A DNA stretch of 43,089 nt, from contig JALWKO010000051.1 in assembly GCA_027081405.1 (NCBI GenBank), forward strand, positions 1-43,089, given 5' to 3'. Source of the stretch: Campylobacteraceae bacterium (lineage in GTDB: Bacteria > Campylobacterota > Campylobacteria > Campylobacterales > Sulfurovaceae). Below are positions 26,225 through 35,041 of this stretch, one piece after another. The position numbers and the translations under genes were made by a program. Below the pieces are notes generated by a model. The model was not told the origin of the DNA and ran no database searches. It worked only from the letters and a program-made list of their open reading frames with translations. The stretch's first letter is position 1. The number at the start of each line of letters is the position of its first letter.

Positions 26225-27468
26225 ACCTGGCTCCCGAACTGGTCCATTTCATCCTCACGGTCACCTTCGGCTTCCTCATCGGATTGGAGATTCGAAGCTA
26301 TCGGGAACATTTCCACCCCGATCGTCCCAAGGATTTTTTCGGAACGGCACGTACCTATACGTTTATCGCCATTTTGGGTTATATTTTTTATCGTCTCGAC
26401 CCGGAACGGCTGATCCTCTACACGACGCTTCTTGTGGGGCTGACGCTGCTCTATGCGATCTTCTACTATCGCAAAGTTCAGGAGAACCGCCACAGTATCC
26501 TGCTTTATCTGGTGATGCTCGTAGTCTACAGTTTCGGGCCGCTCATGGAGCGTTTCCCCATCTGGATGGCCACGCTCCTTTTTGTCCTGACGGTCTTTGT
26601 TCTCAATGCCAAACCTTTGATCGAGCGGTTTTCCAGCGATTTCAACACCTACGAGTTCGAGACGCTGGGGAAGATGGTGCTCCTTTCAGCGGTGATCCTG
26701 CCGATCCTCCCCGATCGCAACGTCATCCCCTACATTCCGCTCTCACCTTTCAAAATTTGGCTGGCGGTGGTGGTGATCTCGGGGATCAGCTACGGCGGTT
26801 ATCTGGCCCAGAAGTACTTTTTTCCCAATCGGGGCTATTTCCTTACCGGAATCATCGGCGGCACCTACTCCTCCACCGCCACGACCGTGGTCCTGGCCCG
26901 CAAAGCCCAGGCGATAGGGGGCAATCCTCTGATCGACGCGTCCATCATCGCGGCGACGTCGATGATGTATCTTCGGCTCATCGTCGTGGCGCTGATTTTC
27001 AATTTTTCCGTCGGGATGCAGCTGCTCGTACCTTTTACCGTGCTGGCTCTACTGGGCTTTCTCTTCGCCGCTTTCTACATCCGGCGGGGGAGACGCGCTG
27101 AGCACCGTCCCGATTTCGTCGATCGCAACCCATTGGAGCTTCGCACGGCGTTTTTGTTCGCTTTACTCTTCGTTCTGATGATGGTGATCACCGAATATGT
27201 CACCCGACACTATGGTAGCGGCGGGCTGAAAGCCCTGTCGTTTCTCGTGGGATTCACCGATATCGATCCCTTTGTCCTTTCGATCCTGACAGGGAAATAT
27301 GCCTTGACGCTACATGAGATCGTTGCGGCGATCATCATCGCCGCAGGGAGCAACAACCTTCTCAAAGCCGTTTATGCCCTTTGGTTCGGGGGGAAGGTCA
27401 CCTGGCGTTCTGCATTGTGGATCTGTGTGCTTGGAATTGTGACGATCGGATACGGATGGGTGGTATAG
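26221..27468 (+). CDS. MgtC/SapB-DUF4010 family membrane protein
   Basis: A 415-residue protein with about 11-12 membrane segments. The N-terminal part (FGFLIGLEI, RTYTFIAILG) resembles the MgtC/SapB membrane domain, and the second half carries GGTYSSTATTVVLARKA, characteristic of DUF4010. The transported substrate, if any, is unknown. The ATG overlaps the PPK2 stop (ATGA), so it is made with PPK2 and may take part in the same phosphate or ion response (inference). Confidence 0.85.
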   Translation: MNLAPELVHFILTVTFGFLIGLEIRSYREHFHPDRPKDFFGTARTYTFIAILGYIFYRLDPERLILYTTLLVGLTLLYAIFYYRKVQENRHSILLYLVMLVVYSFGPLMERFPIWMATLLFVLTVFVLNAKPLIERFSSDFNTYEFETLGKMVLLSAVILPILPDRNVIPYIPLSPFKIWLAVVVISGISYGGYLAQKYFFPNRGYFLTGIIGGTYSSTATTVVLARKAQAIGGNPLIDASIIAATSMMYLRLIVVALIFNFSVGMQLLVPFTVLALLGFLFAAFYIRRGRRAEHRPDFVDRNPLELRTAFLFALLFVLMMVITEYVTRHYGSGGLKALSFLVGFTDIDPFVLSILTGKYALTLHEIVAAIIIAAGSNNLLKAVYALWFGGKVTWRSALWICVLGIVTIGYGWVV

Positions 27469-27487
27469 TGAAAATCCCGTATTTTGT

Positions 27488-27555
27488 CGACCTGAACACG
27501 ATTCAGGACCCAAGGCTTATCGTACATTTCAAACCCTGGATTCTGGATCGAGTCT
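27488..27555. repeat. decayed CCTGAA/TTCAGG palindromic repeat
   Basis: CCTGAA-CACGA-TTCAGG (27491-27507) followed by a lone CCCTGGATTCTGG arm. It resembles part of the cloverleaf repeat at 29872-29950 and seems a remnant. Confidence 0.45.
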
Positions 27556-27611
27556 GGCATTGACGGCGAATAGAAGGAACTTGAATTGAAACCAAACCCG
27601 AAAGGAACGAA

Positions 27612-28568
27612 ATGAAGAAAAAATTTCCCATCGAAAACACCGAACTCCCCTGGGAGCACCCCAAACCCAAAGCGGAGGATCCTCATGCACAGCGGTTGGT
27701 GCGGGAGATCATGCAAAGCCCCACCTACCGCCTGGCAGAAGAGGATGTGGACTTTCTCCAGTCGTATGATACGCGGGGGATCCGTCTGGAGCTGGACTAT
27801 CTCAAGGCGGAACTGGCCATGGCCCGTGCGGGGATCAAACATACCATCGTCGTTTTCGGAAGCGCCCGGATCCGGGAGCGCAAAACCGCCATGGCACACC
27901 TGGAGGAGATCCAAAGAAAACTCAAAAAAGACCCCGACAACGAAACGCTGATGCGGGAACTCTATGTGGCGGAACGGATGCTGGAAAAAAGCGTCTACTA
28001 CGACGATGCCCGGATGTTCGGTCGCTATGTCAGCCGCAGCGGCAAAGGGCCCGGAGACAGCCGGGTGGTGATCATGACCGGCGGAGGGCCGGGAATCATG
28101 GAGGCGGCCAATCGGGGGGCCCACGACGTGGGGGCCAAAACGGTCGGGCTCAATATCCATCTCCCCCACGAACAGTTCCCCAATCCCTACATCACGCCGG
28201 AGCTTTGCTTTCAGTTCCACTACTTTGCCATTCGCAAGCTCCATTTCCTCAATCGTGCGAAAGCACTGGTGGTCTATCCTGGAGGATTCGGCACCTTTGA
28301 TGAACTCTTTGAAACTCTGACCCTGATCCAGACCCGCAAAAACGATCCGATTCCGGTGGTATTGGTCGGCCGCTCCTACTGGAGCAAAGCGGTCGATTTC
28401 GATTTCCTGGCGGAGGAGGGGGTGATCGCTCCGGAGGATCTAGAGATCTTCCATTTTGCGGATAACGCCGCCGAAGCCTGGAAACACATCCTGAACTGGC
28501 ATGAGATCTACAATACCCCTCTCCTGGCAAAAGGGGAGAAGACCGGGATGGAGAATGAGGAACATTAA
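27612..28568 (+). CDS. LOG family protein (cytokinin riboside 5'-monophosphate phosphoribohydrolase-like)
   Basis: A 318-residue protein of the TIGR00730/LOG family (once called lysine decarboxylase). The two signature motifs are GGGPGIMEAANRGA and PGGFGTFDELFE. An N-terminal extension of about 85 residues is present, longer than minimal LOG proteins. Family members hydrolyse nucleoside 5'-monophosphates to base and ribose 5-phosphate; the bacterial role is often nucleotide salvage or stress. AAAGGA precedes ATG 27612. It is separate from the PPK2 unit by 143 nt. Confidence 0.87.
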   Translation: MKKKFPIENTELPWEHPKPKAEDPHAQRLVREIMQSPTYRLAEEDVDFLQSYDTRGIRLELDYLKAELAMARAGIKHTIVVFGSARIRERKTAMAHLEEIQRKLKKDPDNETLMRELYVAERMLEKSVYYDDARMFGRYVSRSGKGPGDSRVVIMTGGGPGIMEAANRGAHDVGAKTVGLNIHLPHEQFPNPYITPELCFQFHYFAIRKLHFLNRAKALVVYPGGFGTFDELFETLTLIQTRKNDPIPVVLVGRSYWSKAVDFDFLAEEGVIAPEDLEIFHFADNAAEAWKHILNWHEIYNTPLLAKGEKTGMENEEH

Positions 28569-28598
28569 GGATATAAATAAAGTATCTTTAGTTGTATC

Positions 28599-28631
28599 GT
28601 TTAAGAATGGTTAAACCGTATCTCCTATGAT
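28599..28631 (+). promoter_or_regulatory. YfdX-gene promoter with palindromic operator
   Basis: A perfect GTTTAA-N6-TTAAAC palindrome (28599-28616) lies just upstream of a -10 TATGAT (28626-28631), in position to act as an operator. Confidence 0.45.
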
Positions 28632-28662
28632 TTATTTATCTTAAAAGACTTAAGGAGAAACG

Positions 28663-29778
28663 ATGAAAAAGATGATAATTTCAGCCGCCGCTGCGATGGC
28701 GGTGGGAACGGGACTCCAAGCCGGAAATGGTGTTTTGGCAAATGTTCACGGAAAACCGGTATTCCATAACGAAGTGGCAGGCGCCAGTTACTACAGTATG
28801 CAGAAAAAAGCGGCTCGCTCCTTTATCCCCGCGGCGATCAAGGCTCACCATGCCGCGACGCCCAAGCCTCCCAAAGAGATTCTCAAGGCTTTCGGTGATA
28901 CGGTGCGCGCTGTGCAGGCGATTCAGCACAAAGATACCAAGTCGGCGCAGAAATACCTGCAAGAGGCTGACAAACTCTTTACGAGCGTGCTGAAGAAAAA
29001 CCCTCAACTCAAGTTTGTACCGGTGGATGAGATGATTCTGGTCAACGATGTGATCACAACTCCCCAGGATGCCAAACGGGTCGTCGACGGAGCGAGAGAA
29101 TTGCTGAAATACTACCGGACTCAGGCTGCAAGAGAACTGTTGAGACCGCTGAAGGATGAGATGGATGTCCTGACCTCCTATCTGCCCATGGAACTCTATC
29201 CCGCTGCGACCAAAAAGGCGCTGGAGGCACTGAAAAAGGGCAAAGTGGATCAGGCGCTGGGGGTGATGGCCGATGCCTTCCATACGATCGTCACCGTTAA
29301 GACTGTGATCCCCATTCCTCTCCTGGCTGCCCAGGACTTTGTCCGTCAGGCAGCCGCACTGGACAAATCTAAAAAAGAGGAGGCAACCAAGCTTCTCGAA
29401 GCGGCAAAAGCGGAACTGCAGAAAGCCTACTACTTTGGCTATACGGATAAGCGCAGTGCCGCCTACAAAGATCTCTATGACCAGATCAATGCCCTGGAGA
29501 AAGAGATCAAAGGCAAAAATATGGTCGAAAAGCTCTACACCCATCTGAAAGAGAGCTTCAGCAAGCTGATCGGCAAAATCTACTCTGATATGAGAGACAC
29601 GGTTGCAACTGAAGAGGCCAAAGTGCTGAAAAATCCCAAAGAGTCCATGGGGATTCCTTCGGCCAAAGCCAAAGTGGAAGAGACCCGGAACAAAGATAAG
29701 TTTGAAGCGAAAATGAAAGCTTCGGACTTCGGCAAAGAGGTGGAAGCTGACCTGAAAAATGCGGCTCTCTCCCAATAA
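28663..29778 (+). CDS. YfdX family exported protein
   Basis: A 371-residue protein with a clear signal peptide (about 1-20, LQAGNG) and a long Lys-rich helical mature region, typical of YfdX-family (PF10938) periplasmic proteins. YfdX in enterobacteria is linked to acid or stress response. Repeated VDGARELL, KKALEALKKGKVDQALGVM and LLAAQDFVRQAAALDK helices are evident. It has its own promoter and terminator, AAGGAG before the ATG, and is flanked by a LOG gene and the convergent dedA. The precise function is unknown. Confidence 0.82.
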   Translation: MKKMIISAAAAMAVGTGLQAGNGVLANVHGKPVFHNEVAGASYYSMQKKAARSFIPAAIKAHHAATPKPPKEILKAFGDTVRAVQAIQHKDTKSAQKYLQEADKLFTSVLKKNPQLKFVPVDEMILVNDVITTPQDAKRVVDGARELLKYYRTQAARELLRPLKDEMDVLTSYLPMELYPAATKKALEALKKGKVDQALGVMADAFHTIVTVKTVIPIPLLAAQDFVRQAAALDKSKKEEATKLLEAAKAELQKAYYFGYTDKRSAAYKDLYDQINALEKEIKGKNMVEKLYTHLKESFSKLIGKIYSDMRDTVATEEAKVLKNPKESMGIPSAKAKVEETRNKDKFEAKMKASDFGKEVEADLKNAALSQ

Positions 29779-29794
29779 ACCTTCTTCTCTGAGG

Positions 29795-29836
29795 GTGGGC
29801 AACAGTCGCCCACTCTACCTCTCTTTTCTTTTTCGT
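29795..29836 (+). terminator. intrinsic terminator after yfdX-like gene
   Basis: GTGGGC-N6-GCCCAC stem followed by a T/C-rich run ending TTTTCTTTTTC. Confidence 0.55.
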
Positions 29837-29871
29837 CAGTATTTTTTCATATTGAGTGTTCTGAAAAACTT

Positions 29872-29950
29872 TCGTCATTCCGGATTTAATCCGGAATCCA
29901 GGGCTGCAAATTCCCATGATGCCCTGGATCCTGAATTGAGTTCAGGACGA
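29872..29950. repeat. cloverleaf-like palindromic repeat (GTCATTCC type)
   Basis: Outer TCGTC/GACGA arms enclose three hairpins: ATTCCGGAT/ATCCGGAAT, CCAGGGC/GCCCTGG and TCCTGAA/TTCAGGA. It looks like the scattered GTCATTCC intergenic repeats of many proteobacteria. No gene from 29779 to 29972. Confidence 0.7.
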
Positions 29951-29972
29951 CAGAGCAGCGCAGTGTTTGATC

Positions 29973-30560
29973 TTATATTGCATTTGTCCTAGCTTTTCTT
30001 AGCTCTCTCCAGACATAGACTGAAACGGAGAGAATGACAAAACCAAGCAAAATCAGTGAAAACCAGGCGGCGCTTTTGTGGGCGGCCTGGCCTTCACCGA
30101 AGATATAGCCGATCAGCAGCATGAACCCGACCCAGATGAGGTTGGCAGCGAAGGTGAGGGGGATGAAATCGCGCAGTCGCATGTGGGAGAGTCCGGCGGG
30201 GATCGAGATGTATTGACCCAACCCCGGCGTCAGGGGAGCGAGGAAGACAGAGATCTTCCCGTGCCGCCGGAAAAACAGCCCCACTTTACGAACGATGGGT
30301 TTTCGTCCTACAAAGCGGTGGACGAGGTAGCGGGAGAGGGTGTAGTTGACCAGCGCGCCGCTGAGGCTTCCCAAAGCGCCGGAGACGAGGAGTAGGGTGA
30401 AGCTCTTTTCCCCCAAGGACGCGAGATAGCCCGCGGGAATCAGCAGAATTTCGCTGGGGACCGGGATGAAGGTCCCCACCAGCAACATATAGAGATAGAC
30501 TCCCAGATATCCCAACCCGTCGGCGAAGTGGATGAGAAACAGGGTCAGGGAATGGAGCAT
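29973..30560 (-). CDS. DedA family membrane protein (VTT domain)
   Basis: A 195-residue protein with about 5 hydrophobic segments. Family hallmarks are IPVPSEILLIPAG near the N-terminus and the charged RRHGKISVFLAPLTPGLGQYISIPAG re-entrant region. DedA proteins are inner-membrane, often proton-coupled, and some flip undecaprenyl phosphate or phospholipid. The ATG lies 1 nt past the stop of the ferritin-like gene, so they share an operon. Which lipid is handled here is unknown. Confidence 0.88.
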   Translation of the reverse strand: MLHSLTLFLIHFADGLGYLGVYLYMLLVGTFIPVPSEILLIPAGYLASLGEKSFTLLLVSGALGSLSGALVNYTLSRYLVHRFVGRKPIVRKVGLFFRRHGKISVFLAPLTPGLGQYISIPAGLSHMRLRDFIPLTFAANLIWVGFMLLIGYIFGEGQAAHKSAAWFSLILLGFVILSVSVYVWRELRKARTNAI

Positions 30561-30561
30561 T

Positions 30562-31347
30562 TCAGATCCCGAGGACCCGCAGGGCCCCCTGGATCGTGGA
30601 GGCGGTGGCGTTTTCCACGTGACGATGCAGGTGCAGCGGATGCATCAGCATCTTGACCGCCATTTTGTAGGGGTAGAACTTTTTGGCGAAGGTCCTGGTC
30701 TGGGCTTTGAAACTCTCGAAATCTTCGCTGGGGGCGATGTATTTGTGGGCGATGAAGATGTCTTCGTCGCTGGCCATTTTGAGTCGGTTGTAGATCACTT
30801 TGGTGATCTCGGTGCGGCCCAGATGTTCTTCCTGATTGTATTTTTCGAAACCCTTGTCGAACTCCTCGTAATGATAGACTTCGTCTTTATGGATATTGTG
30901 GGCGATCTCGGCCAGGATCGGTTCACCGATCGATTTGGCGTATTCGGTCATGGCGCGGTAGAGCGTGGAGGTTCCGGTCTCCACCACCATCCGGGCCAGG
31001 AGTTCCCGTCCCCGTGAAGGCTGAAATTCGTCGAGGGTGCAGAGTTTGCCGTATTCTTGGCGGAACCCTTCGTAGGCCTTGTCCCAGTCGAAATCGGGCC
31101 AGACGGTCCGGATGTATTTTCGCAGCGCCCTGCCGTGCTGCAGCTCTTCGGGTTCCCAGGTATTCTCCAGCCAGGAGACGATCGGTTCGTCTCCTGCATA
31201 GAATTCCGCCAGGTTCTTTTCGTAGAGATCGGACGTGATCTCGATAAAGGAGGCGATCGCCACGACTTTGAAAAGGAAGTCATTGTCCCGGATTTTGGCG
31301 ACGTCGATGGCTTCGTAATCGATGTCCTCATAGTTCCATCGCGGCAT
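30562..31347 (-). CDS. ferritin-like diiron protein, acyl-ACP-desaturase-like
   Basis: A 261-residue mostly helical protein. A diiron four-helix layout is suggested by a first Glu in SFIEITSDLYE, EELQH (EExxH) in WEPEELQHGRAL, a Glu in MVVETGTS, and a DEVYH (ExxH) in HKDEVYHYEEF. The spacing and the Trp before EExxH resemble the soluble fatty-acid desaturase_2 group, but ferritin-like proteins of unknown role cannot be excluded. ATG 31347 follows GAAGGA; the frame upstream to 31398 is rejected. It is 1 nt from dedA, which fits a membrane-lipid function (inference). Confidence 0.7.
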   Translation of the reverse strand: MPRWNYEDIDYEAIDVAKIRDNDFLFKVVAIASFIEITSDLYEKNLAEFYAGDEPIVSWLENTWEPEELQHGRALRKYIRTVWPDFDWDKAYEGFRQEYGKLCTLDEFQPSRGRELLARMVVETGTSTLYRAMTEYAKSIGEPILAEIAHNIHKDEVYHYEEFDKGFEKYNQEEHLGRTEITKVIYNRLKMASDEDIFIAHKYIAPSEDFESFKAQTRTFAKKFYPYKMAVKMLMHPLHLHRHVENATASTIQGALRVLGI

Positions 31348-31442
31348 GGCGTTTCCTTCTTTTATTGAACGATGTCGATTCGTAGGAATCACAATCATGA
31401 AACTTCGCTTTAAAGATTATAACCGAAAAAAAATCGCTCGAA

Positions 31443-31458
31443 AGTGACCTGGATCACA
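31443..31458. promoter_or_regulatory. CRP/FNR-family-like operator
   Basis: AGTGA-CCTGGA-TCACA matches the CRP consensus TGTGA-N6-TCACA at 9 of 10 positions. It lies between the divergent ferritin-like gene and ppsA, about 63 nt upstream of the ppsA ATG. Confidence 0.45.
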
Positions 31459-31520
31459 TTCCTGTTTGTCAACGGGTGATAGGATTGAGGAAGATTCCAA
31501 CTTTATCAAAGGATTTCCCA

Positions 31521-33938
31521 ATGAGTCGGTTCGTCAAATGGTTCGAGGAGATCGGCATCGAGGATGTCCCCGAAGTGGGGGGCAAAAACGCATCGCTCGG
31601 GGAGATGTATCGCAATCTGACGCAGGAGGGGGTGCGGGTGCCAAACGGTTTCGCCGTGACGGCGGAGGCCTATCGCCACTTTCTGGAAAAGGGCGGCCTG
31701 GAGCCCAAACTCCATGAGATCCTGGACGGGCTCGATTACGACGACGTGACGGCATTGCAAAAAGCCGGAGCGGCCTGCCGAAAATTGATCCATGAATCCC
31801 CCGTTCCCGAGGATCTGCAAAAGGCGATCATCGAAGGGTATCGCAAACTGCAGCGGGAGTATGGAAAGGGGGTGAGTCTGGCGGTCCGTTCCTCCGCCAC
31901 CGCCGAGGATAGCCCCGAAGCTTCGTTCGCAGGACAGAACGACACCTACCTCAACATCAAAGGCGACGACGCCCTCATCGACGCCTATCGCCGCTGCCTG
32001 GCCAGCAACTTCACCGACCGCAGTCTGCACTACAAACACGACAACCGTTTCGAATGGGACAAAGTGTACTTGAGCGTCGTCGTGATGAAGATGGTCCGCT
32101 CCGACATCGGCGCCAGCGGAGTGATGTTCAGCCTCGACACCGAGACAGGATTCCGGGACGTGGTTTTCATCAACGCCGCTTGGGGGTTGGGGGAGAACGT
32201 GGTGCAGGGCACCATCGATCCGGATAGTTTCTACGTCCACAAACCGACCTTCGAAAAGGGCTATCGTGCGGTGCTGAAGCGTCGCCTGGGCAAAAAAGAG
32301 CTCAAAATGGTCTTTACCGACACCCTCAACACCGACAACATCGCCGTGGAGTACACCAAAAATATCCCGACAACTGAGGAGGAGCGCAGCCGCTTCGCCA
32401 TCACCGACGACGACGTGATGGTCCTGGCCGACTACGCCATCAAGGTCGAAAAGCACTATTCCCGAAAAGCGGGCCACGAAAAGCCGATGGATATGGAGTG
32501 GGCCAAGGACGGCGAAGATGGACACCTCTATATGGTCCAGGCGCGCCCCGAGACGGTCGAATCGCAAAAGAAAGGGACGATGCTGGAGATCTACCGGCTC
32601 AAAGAGCGGGGCAAAGTGCTGGTCACCGGCCGGGCCGTAGGGACCAAGATCGGTCAGGGGAAAGTCCATTACATTCCCGATGTCGAGCATTTGAACGAGT
32701 TCCGACCGGGCGAGGTGCTGGTGGCCGAAACCACGACTCCCGATTGGGAGCCGGTGATGCGGACGGCGGCGGCGGTAGTAACCGAAAAGGGGGGACGGAC
32801 CTGTCACGCCGCGATCGTGAGCCGGGAACTGGGGGTCCCCGCGGTCGTCGGTGCCGAAGGGGCGACGAGCATTCTCAAGGATGGTCAGGAGGTGACCGTA
32901 AGCTGTGCCGAAGGGGAGACGGGATACGTCTACGACGGCATCCTTCCGTTCGAAGTGGAAACGGTGGATCTGAGCAACCTCCCTAAACCCAAGACCGAAA
33001 TCATGATGAACCTGGGCAATCCCGACCAGGCCTTCAGTCTGGCCGATCTGCCCGTCGACGGCGTGGGGCTGGCGCGGATGGAGTTTATCATCAACGAATA
33101 CATCAAAGCCCACCCGATGGCCCTCAAGCATCCCGAAAAAGTGGACGAGGAGACCCGAAAGCAGCTGGAAGACCTCGCGAAGGCCTATGAGAGTATGGAA
33201 GATTTCTTCGTCAAGACGCTCTCCGAAGGGGTCGCCACCATCGCTGCCGCGGTCTATCCCAAACCCTGCGTGGTGCGGATGAGCGACTTCAAGACCAACG
33301 AATACGCTACCTTGCTGGGGGGAAAATTCTTCGAGCCGGTCGAGGACAATCCGATGCTCGGCTTCCGTGGGGCGGCCCGCTATACCCACCCGGCCTACGA
33401 AGAGGGATTCGCCCTGGAGTGTGCGGCGATGAAGCGGGCGAGGGAAGTGATCGGCATGGACAACATCATCCTGATGATCCCCTTCTGCCGCCGGATCGAA
33501 GAGGGGCGCAAAGTGGTCGATACGATGGCCAAATACGGCTTGAAAAAGGGCGAAAAGAGCCTCGAAGTCTACGTCATGTGCGAAATCCCCAACAACGTCA
33601 TCCAGATCGACCGCTTCAGCGAAATCTTCGACGGCTTCAGCATCGGCAGCAACGATTTGACCCAGCTGACTCTCGGCGTCGACCGCGACAGCGAGATCGT
33701 CGCGTTTGATTACGACGAGCGGGACCCCGGCGTGCTCAAGATGATCGAGATGGCCGTCGAGGGGTGCCGACGCAACCGGCGCCACAGCGGTATCTGTGGC
33801 CAGGCGCCGTCGGATTATCCGGAGGTGGCGGAATTCCTGGTCCGGCTCGGTATCGACAGCATGAGCCTCAACCCCGACAGCGTGCTTCGCACGATCCAGG
33901 ACATCGACAAGTTGGAAGAGAAACTGGGTCGGAAGTAG
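31521..33938 (+). CDS. ppsA: phosphoenolpyruvate synthase
   Basis: An 805-residue protein. N-terminal ATP-grasp domain (VGGKNASLGEMY, AVRSSATAEDSPEASFAGQ), phosphohistidine domain with His429 in GGRTCHAAIVSRELGVPAVVG, and C-terminal TIM-barrel with IGSNDLTQLTLGVDRD and SGICGQAPSDYPE. It turns pyruvate and ATP into PEP, AMP and phosphate, the entry to gluconeogenesis, as expected of an autotroph. ATG 31521 follows AAAGGA; the open frame upstream is not used. It heads an operon with a 60-residue ORF and an aldolase. Confidence 0.95.
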   Translation: MSRFVKWFEEIGIEDVPEVGGKNASLGEMYRNLTQEGVRVPNGFAVTAEAYRHFLEKGGLEPKLHEILDGLDYDDVTALQKAGAACRKLIHESPVPEDLQKAIIEGYRKLQREYGKGVSLAVRSSATAEDSPEASFAGQNDTYLNIKGDDALIDAYRRCLASNFTDRSLHYKHDNRFEWDKVYLSVVVMKMVRSDIGASGVMFSLDTETGFRDVVFINAAWGLGENVVQGTIDPDSFYVHKPTFEKGYRAVLKRRLGKKELKMVFTDTLNTDNIAVEYTKNIPTTEEERSRFAITDDDVMVLADYAIKVEKHYSRKAGHEKPMDMEWAKDGEDGHLYMVQARPETVESQKKGTMLEIYRLKERGKVLVTGRAVGTKIGQGKVHYIPDVEHLNEFRPGEVLVAETTTPDWEPVMRTAAAVVTEKGGRTCHAAIVSRELGVPAVVGAEGATSILKDGQEVTVSCAEGETGYVYDGILPFEVETVDLSNLPKPKTEIMMNLGNPDQAFSLADLPVDGVGLARMEFIINEYIKAHPMALKHPEKVDEETRKQLEDLAKAYESMEDFFVKTLSEGVATIAAAVYPKPCVVRMSDFKTNEYATLLGGKFFEPVEDNPMLGFRGAARYTHPAYEEGFALECAAMKRAREVIGMDNIILMIPFCRRIEEGRKVVDTMAKYGLKKGEKSLEVYVMCEIPNNVIQIDRFSEIFDGFSIGSNDLTQLTLGVDRDSEIVAFDYDERDPGVLKMIEMAVEGCRRNRRHSGICGQAPSDYPEVAEFLVRLGIDSMSLNPDSVLRTIQDIDKLEEKLGRK

Positions 33939-33941
33939 GCT

Positions 33942-34124
33942 ATGAGAGAGTGGATCGATGAGGATAGTCTCATTGCCGAAATCATCTCTATGAAGATCAG
34001 AAACGGTGAGATGAAAACCCGCGATGCCGAAGAGGTTTTTGCCGAATTGCACCTTTTTGGTGATAGAGGGGGAAAGAAGAATGAGGCTAAGAGCAGTTCA
34101 AAAGTGACAAAGGAGAAAAAATGA
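33942..34124 (+). CDS. small hypothetical protein between ppsA and aldolase
   Basis: A 60-residue ORF, starting 3 nt after the ppsA stop and overlapping the aldolase ATG by 4 nt (ATGA). GGAAGTAGG just ahead of its ATG comes from the ppsA end. The N-terminal half is acidic (REWIDEDSLIAEII), the C-terminus Lys-rich (GGKKNEAKSSSKVTKEKK). No family was recognised. Tight coupling on both sides argues it is translated. It may simply couple aldolase translation to ppsA, or act as a small partner. Confidence 0.6.
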   Translation: MREWIDEDSLIAEIISMKIRNGEMKTRDAEEVFAELHLFGDRGGKKNEAKSSSKVTKEKK

Positions 34125-35041
34125 TACAAGAAGACATTCGAAACTTCCTTCCTGCCGATGTGCCGGAAGAGATGGAAAAGACCTTTCTCGAGAATTTCGA
34201 GAAGACCACCAACGGAACCGGGCGCTTGATGCTCTTTGCCGGGGATCAGAAGGTCGAGCACCTCAACAACGACTTCTACGGCCCCGATATCCCCGAAGAG
34301 GACAACGACCCCGAGCACCTCTTTCGCATCGCCCAATTGGCCAGGATCGGGGTTTTCGCCACCCAGTTTGGGCTGATCAGCCGCTACGGCAGGGACTACA
34401 AAGAGGTTCCCTACCTTGTCAAGCTCAACTCCAAAACCAACCTGGTCCCCTACGACGCCAAGGACCCCTACAGCCAGCAGTGGTTCGACGTCGGAGATGT
34501 GGTTCGCTTTGGTGAGAGCAGCGGGCTGGATATCCGCGGGGTGGGCTATACCGTCTATCTGGGGGGTGAGCATGAGCACTCCATGCTGCGCGAAGCCGCC
34601 CGCATCGTCCACGAAGCCCATCTCCACGGCATGCTGGCGGTGCTCTGGATGTATCCCAAGGGCCCCTTCGTCAAAAACCAGCACGATCCCCATCTGATCG
34701 CCGGAGCCGCCGGCGTGGCCGCCTGCCTGGGGGCCGATTTCGCCAAGGTGAAGGTCCCCTACGACGAAGAAGGAGCCTTCGTCCCCGAACTGCTCCAAGA
34801 AGCCACCACCGCTGCCGGCCGCACCGGAGTGCTCTGCGAAGGGGGAAATAAGACGGACGAAGAGGCCTTTTTGCGGGAACTGCACGAGCAGATCCACATC
34901 GGGGGCAGTCGCGGCAACGGCACCGGGCGCAACATCCACCAGCGCACTTTGGAGGAAGCGGTCAAAATGGCCGGTGCGATCTATGCGATCACGTGTGAGA
35001 ATGCGACGGTGAAGGAAGCATTGGAAATCCTCAATGAGTGA
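34121..35041 (+). CDS. class I aldolase, archaeal FbaB/DeoC-like
   Basis: A 306-residue TIM-barrel aldolase. LMLFAGDQKVEH near the N-terminus and the Schiff-base region AKVKVP (Lys209 or Lys211) fit the class I archaeal-type fructose-bisphosphate aldolase / DeoC-like group. GGNKTDEEAFLRELHEQIHIGG and the GGSRGNGTGRNIHQ phosphate loop are kept. With ppsA upstream and enolase at 37.7 kb it likely works in gluconeogenesis, joining triose phosphates to fructose 1,6-bisphosphate. Translation is coupled to the small ORF. The exact substrate is not proven by sequence. Confidence 0.85.
   Translation: MIQEDIRNFLPADVPEEMEKTFLENFEKTTNGTGRLMLFAGDQKVEHLNNDFYGPDIPEEDNDPEHLFRIAQLARIGVFATQFGLISRYGRDYKEVPYLVKLNSKTNLVPYDAKDPYSQQWFDVGDVVRFGESSGLDIRGVGYTVYLGGEHEHSMLREAARIVHEAHLHGMLAVLWMYPKGPFVKNQHDPHLIAGAAGVAACLGADFAKVKVPYDEEGAFVPELLQEATTAAGRTGVLCEGGNKTDEEAFLRELHEQIHIGGSRGNGTGRNIHQRTLEEAVKMAGAIYAITCENATVKEALEILNE

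Noticed and set aside
31506-34052. 848-residue open frame on the minus strand
   Set aside because: Antisense shadow of ppsA without protein-like features.
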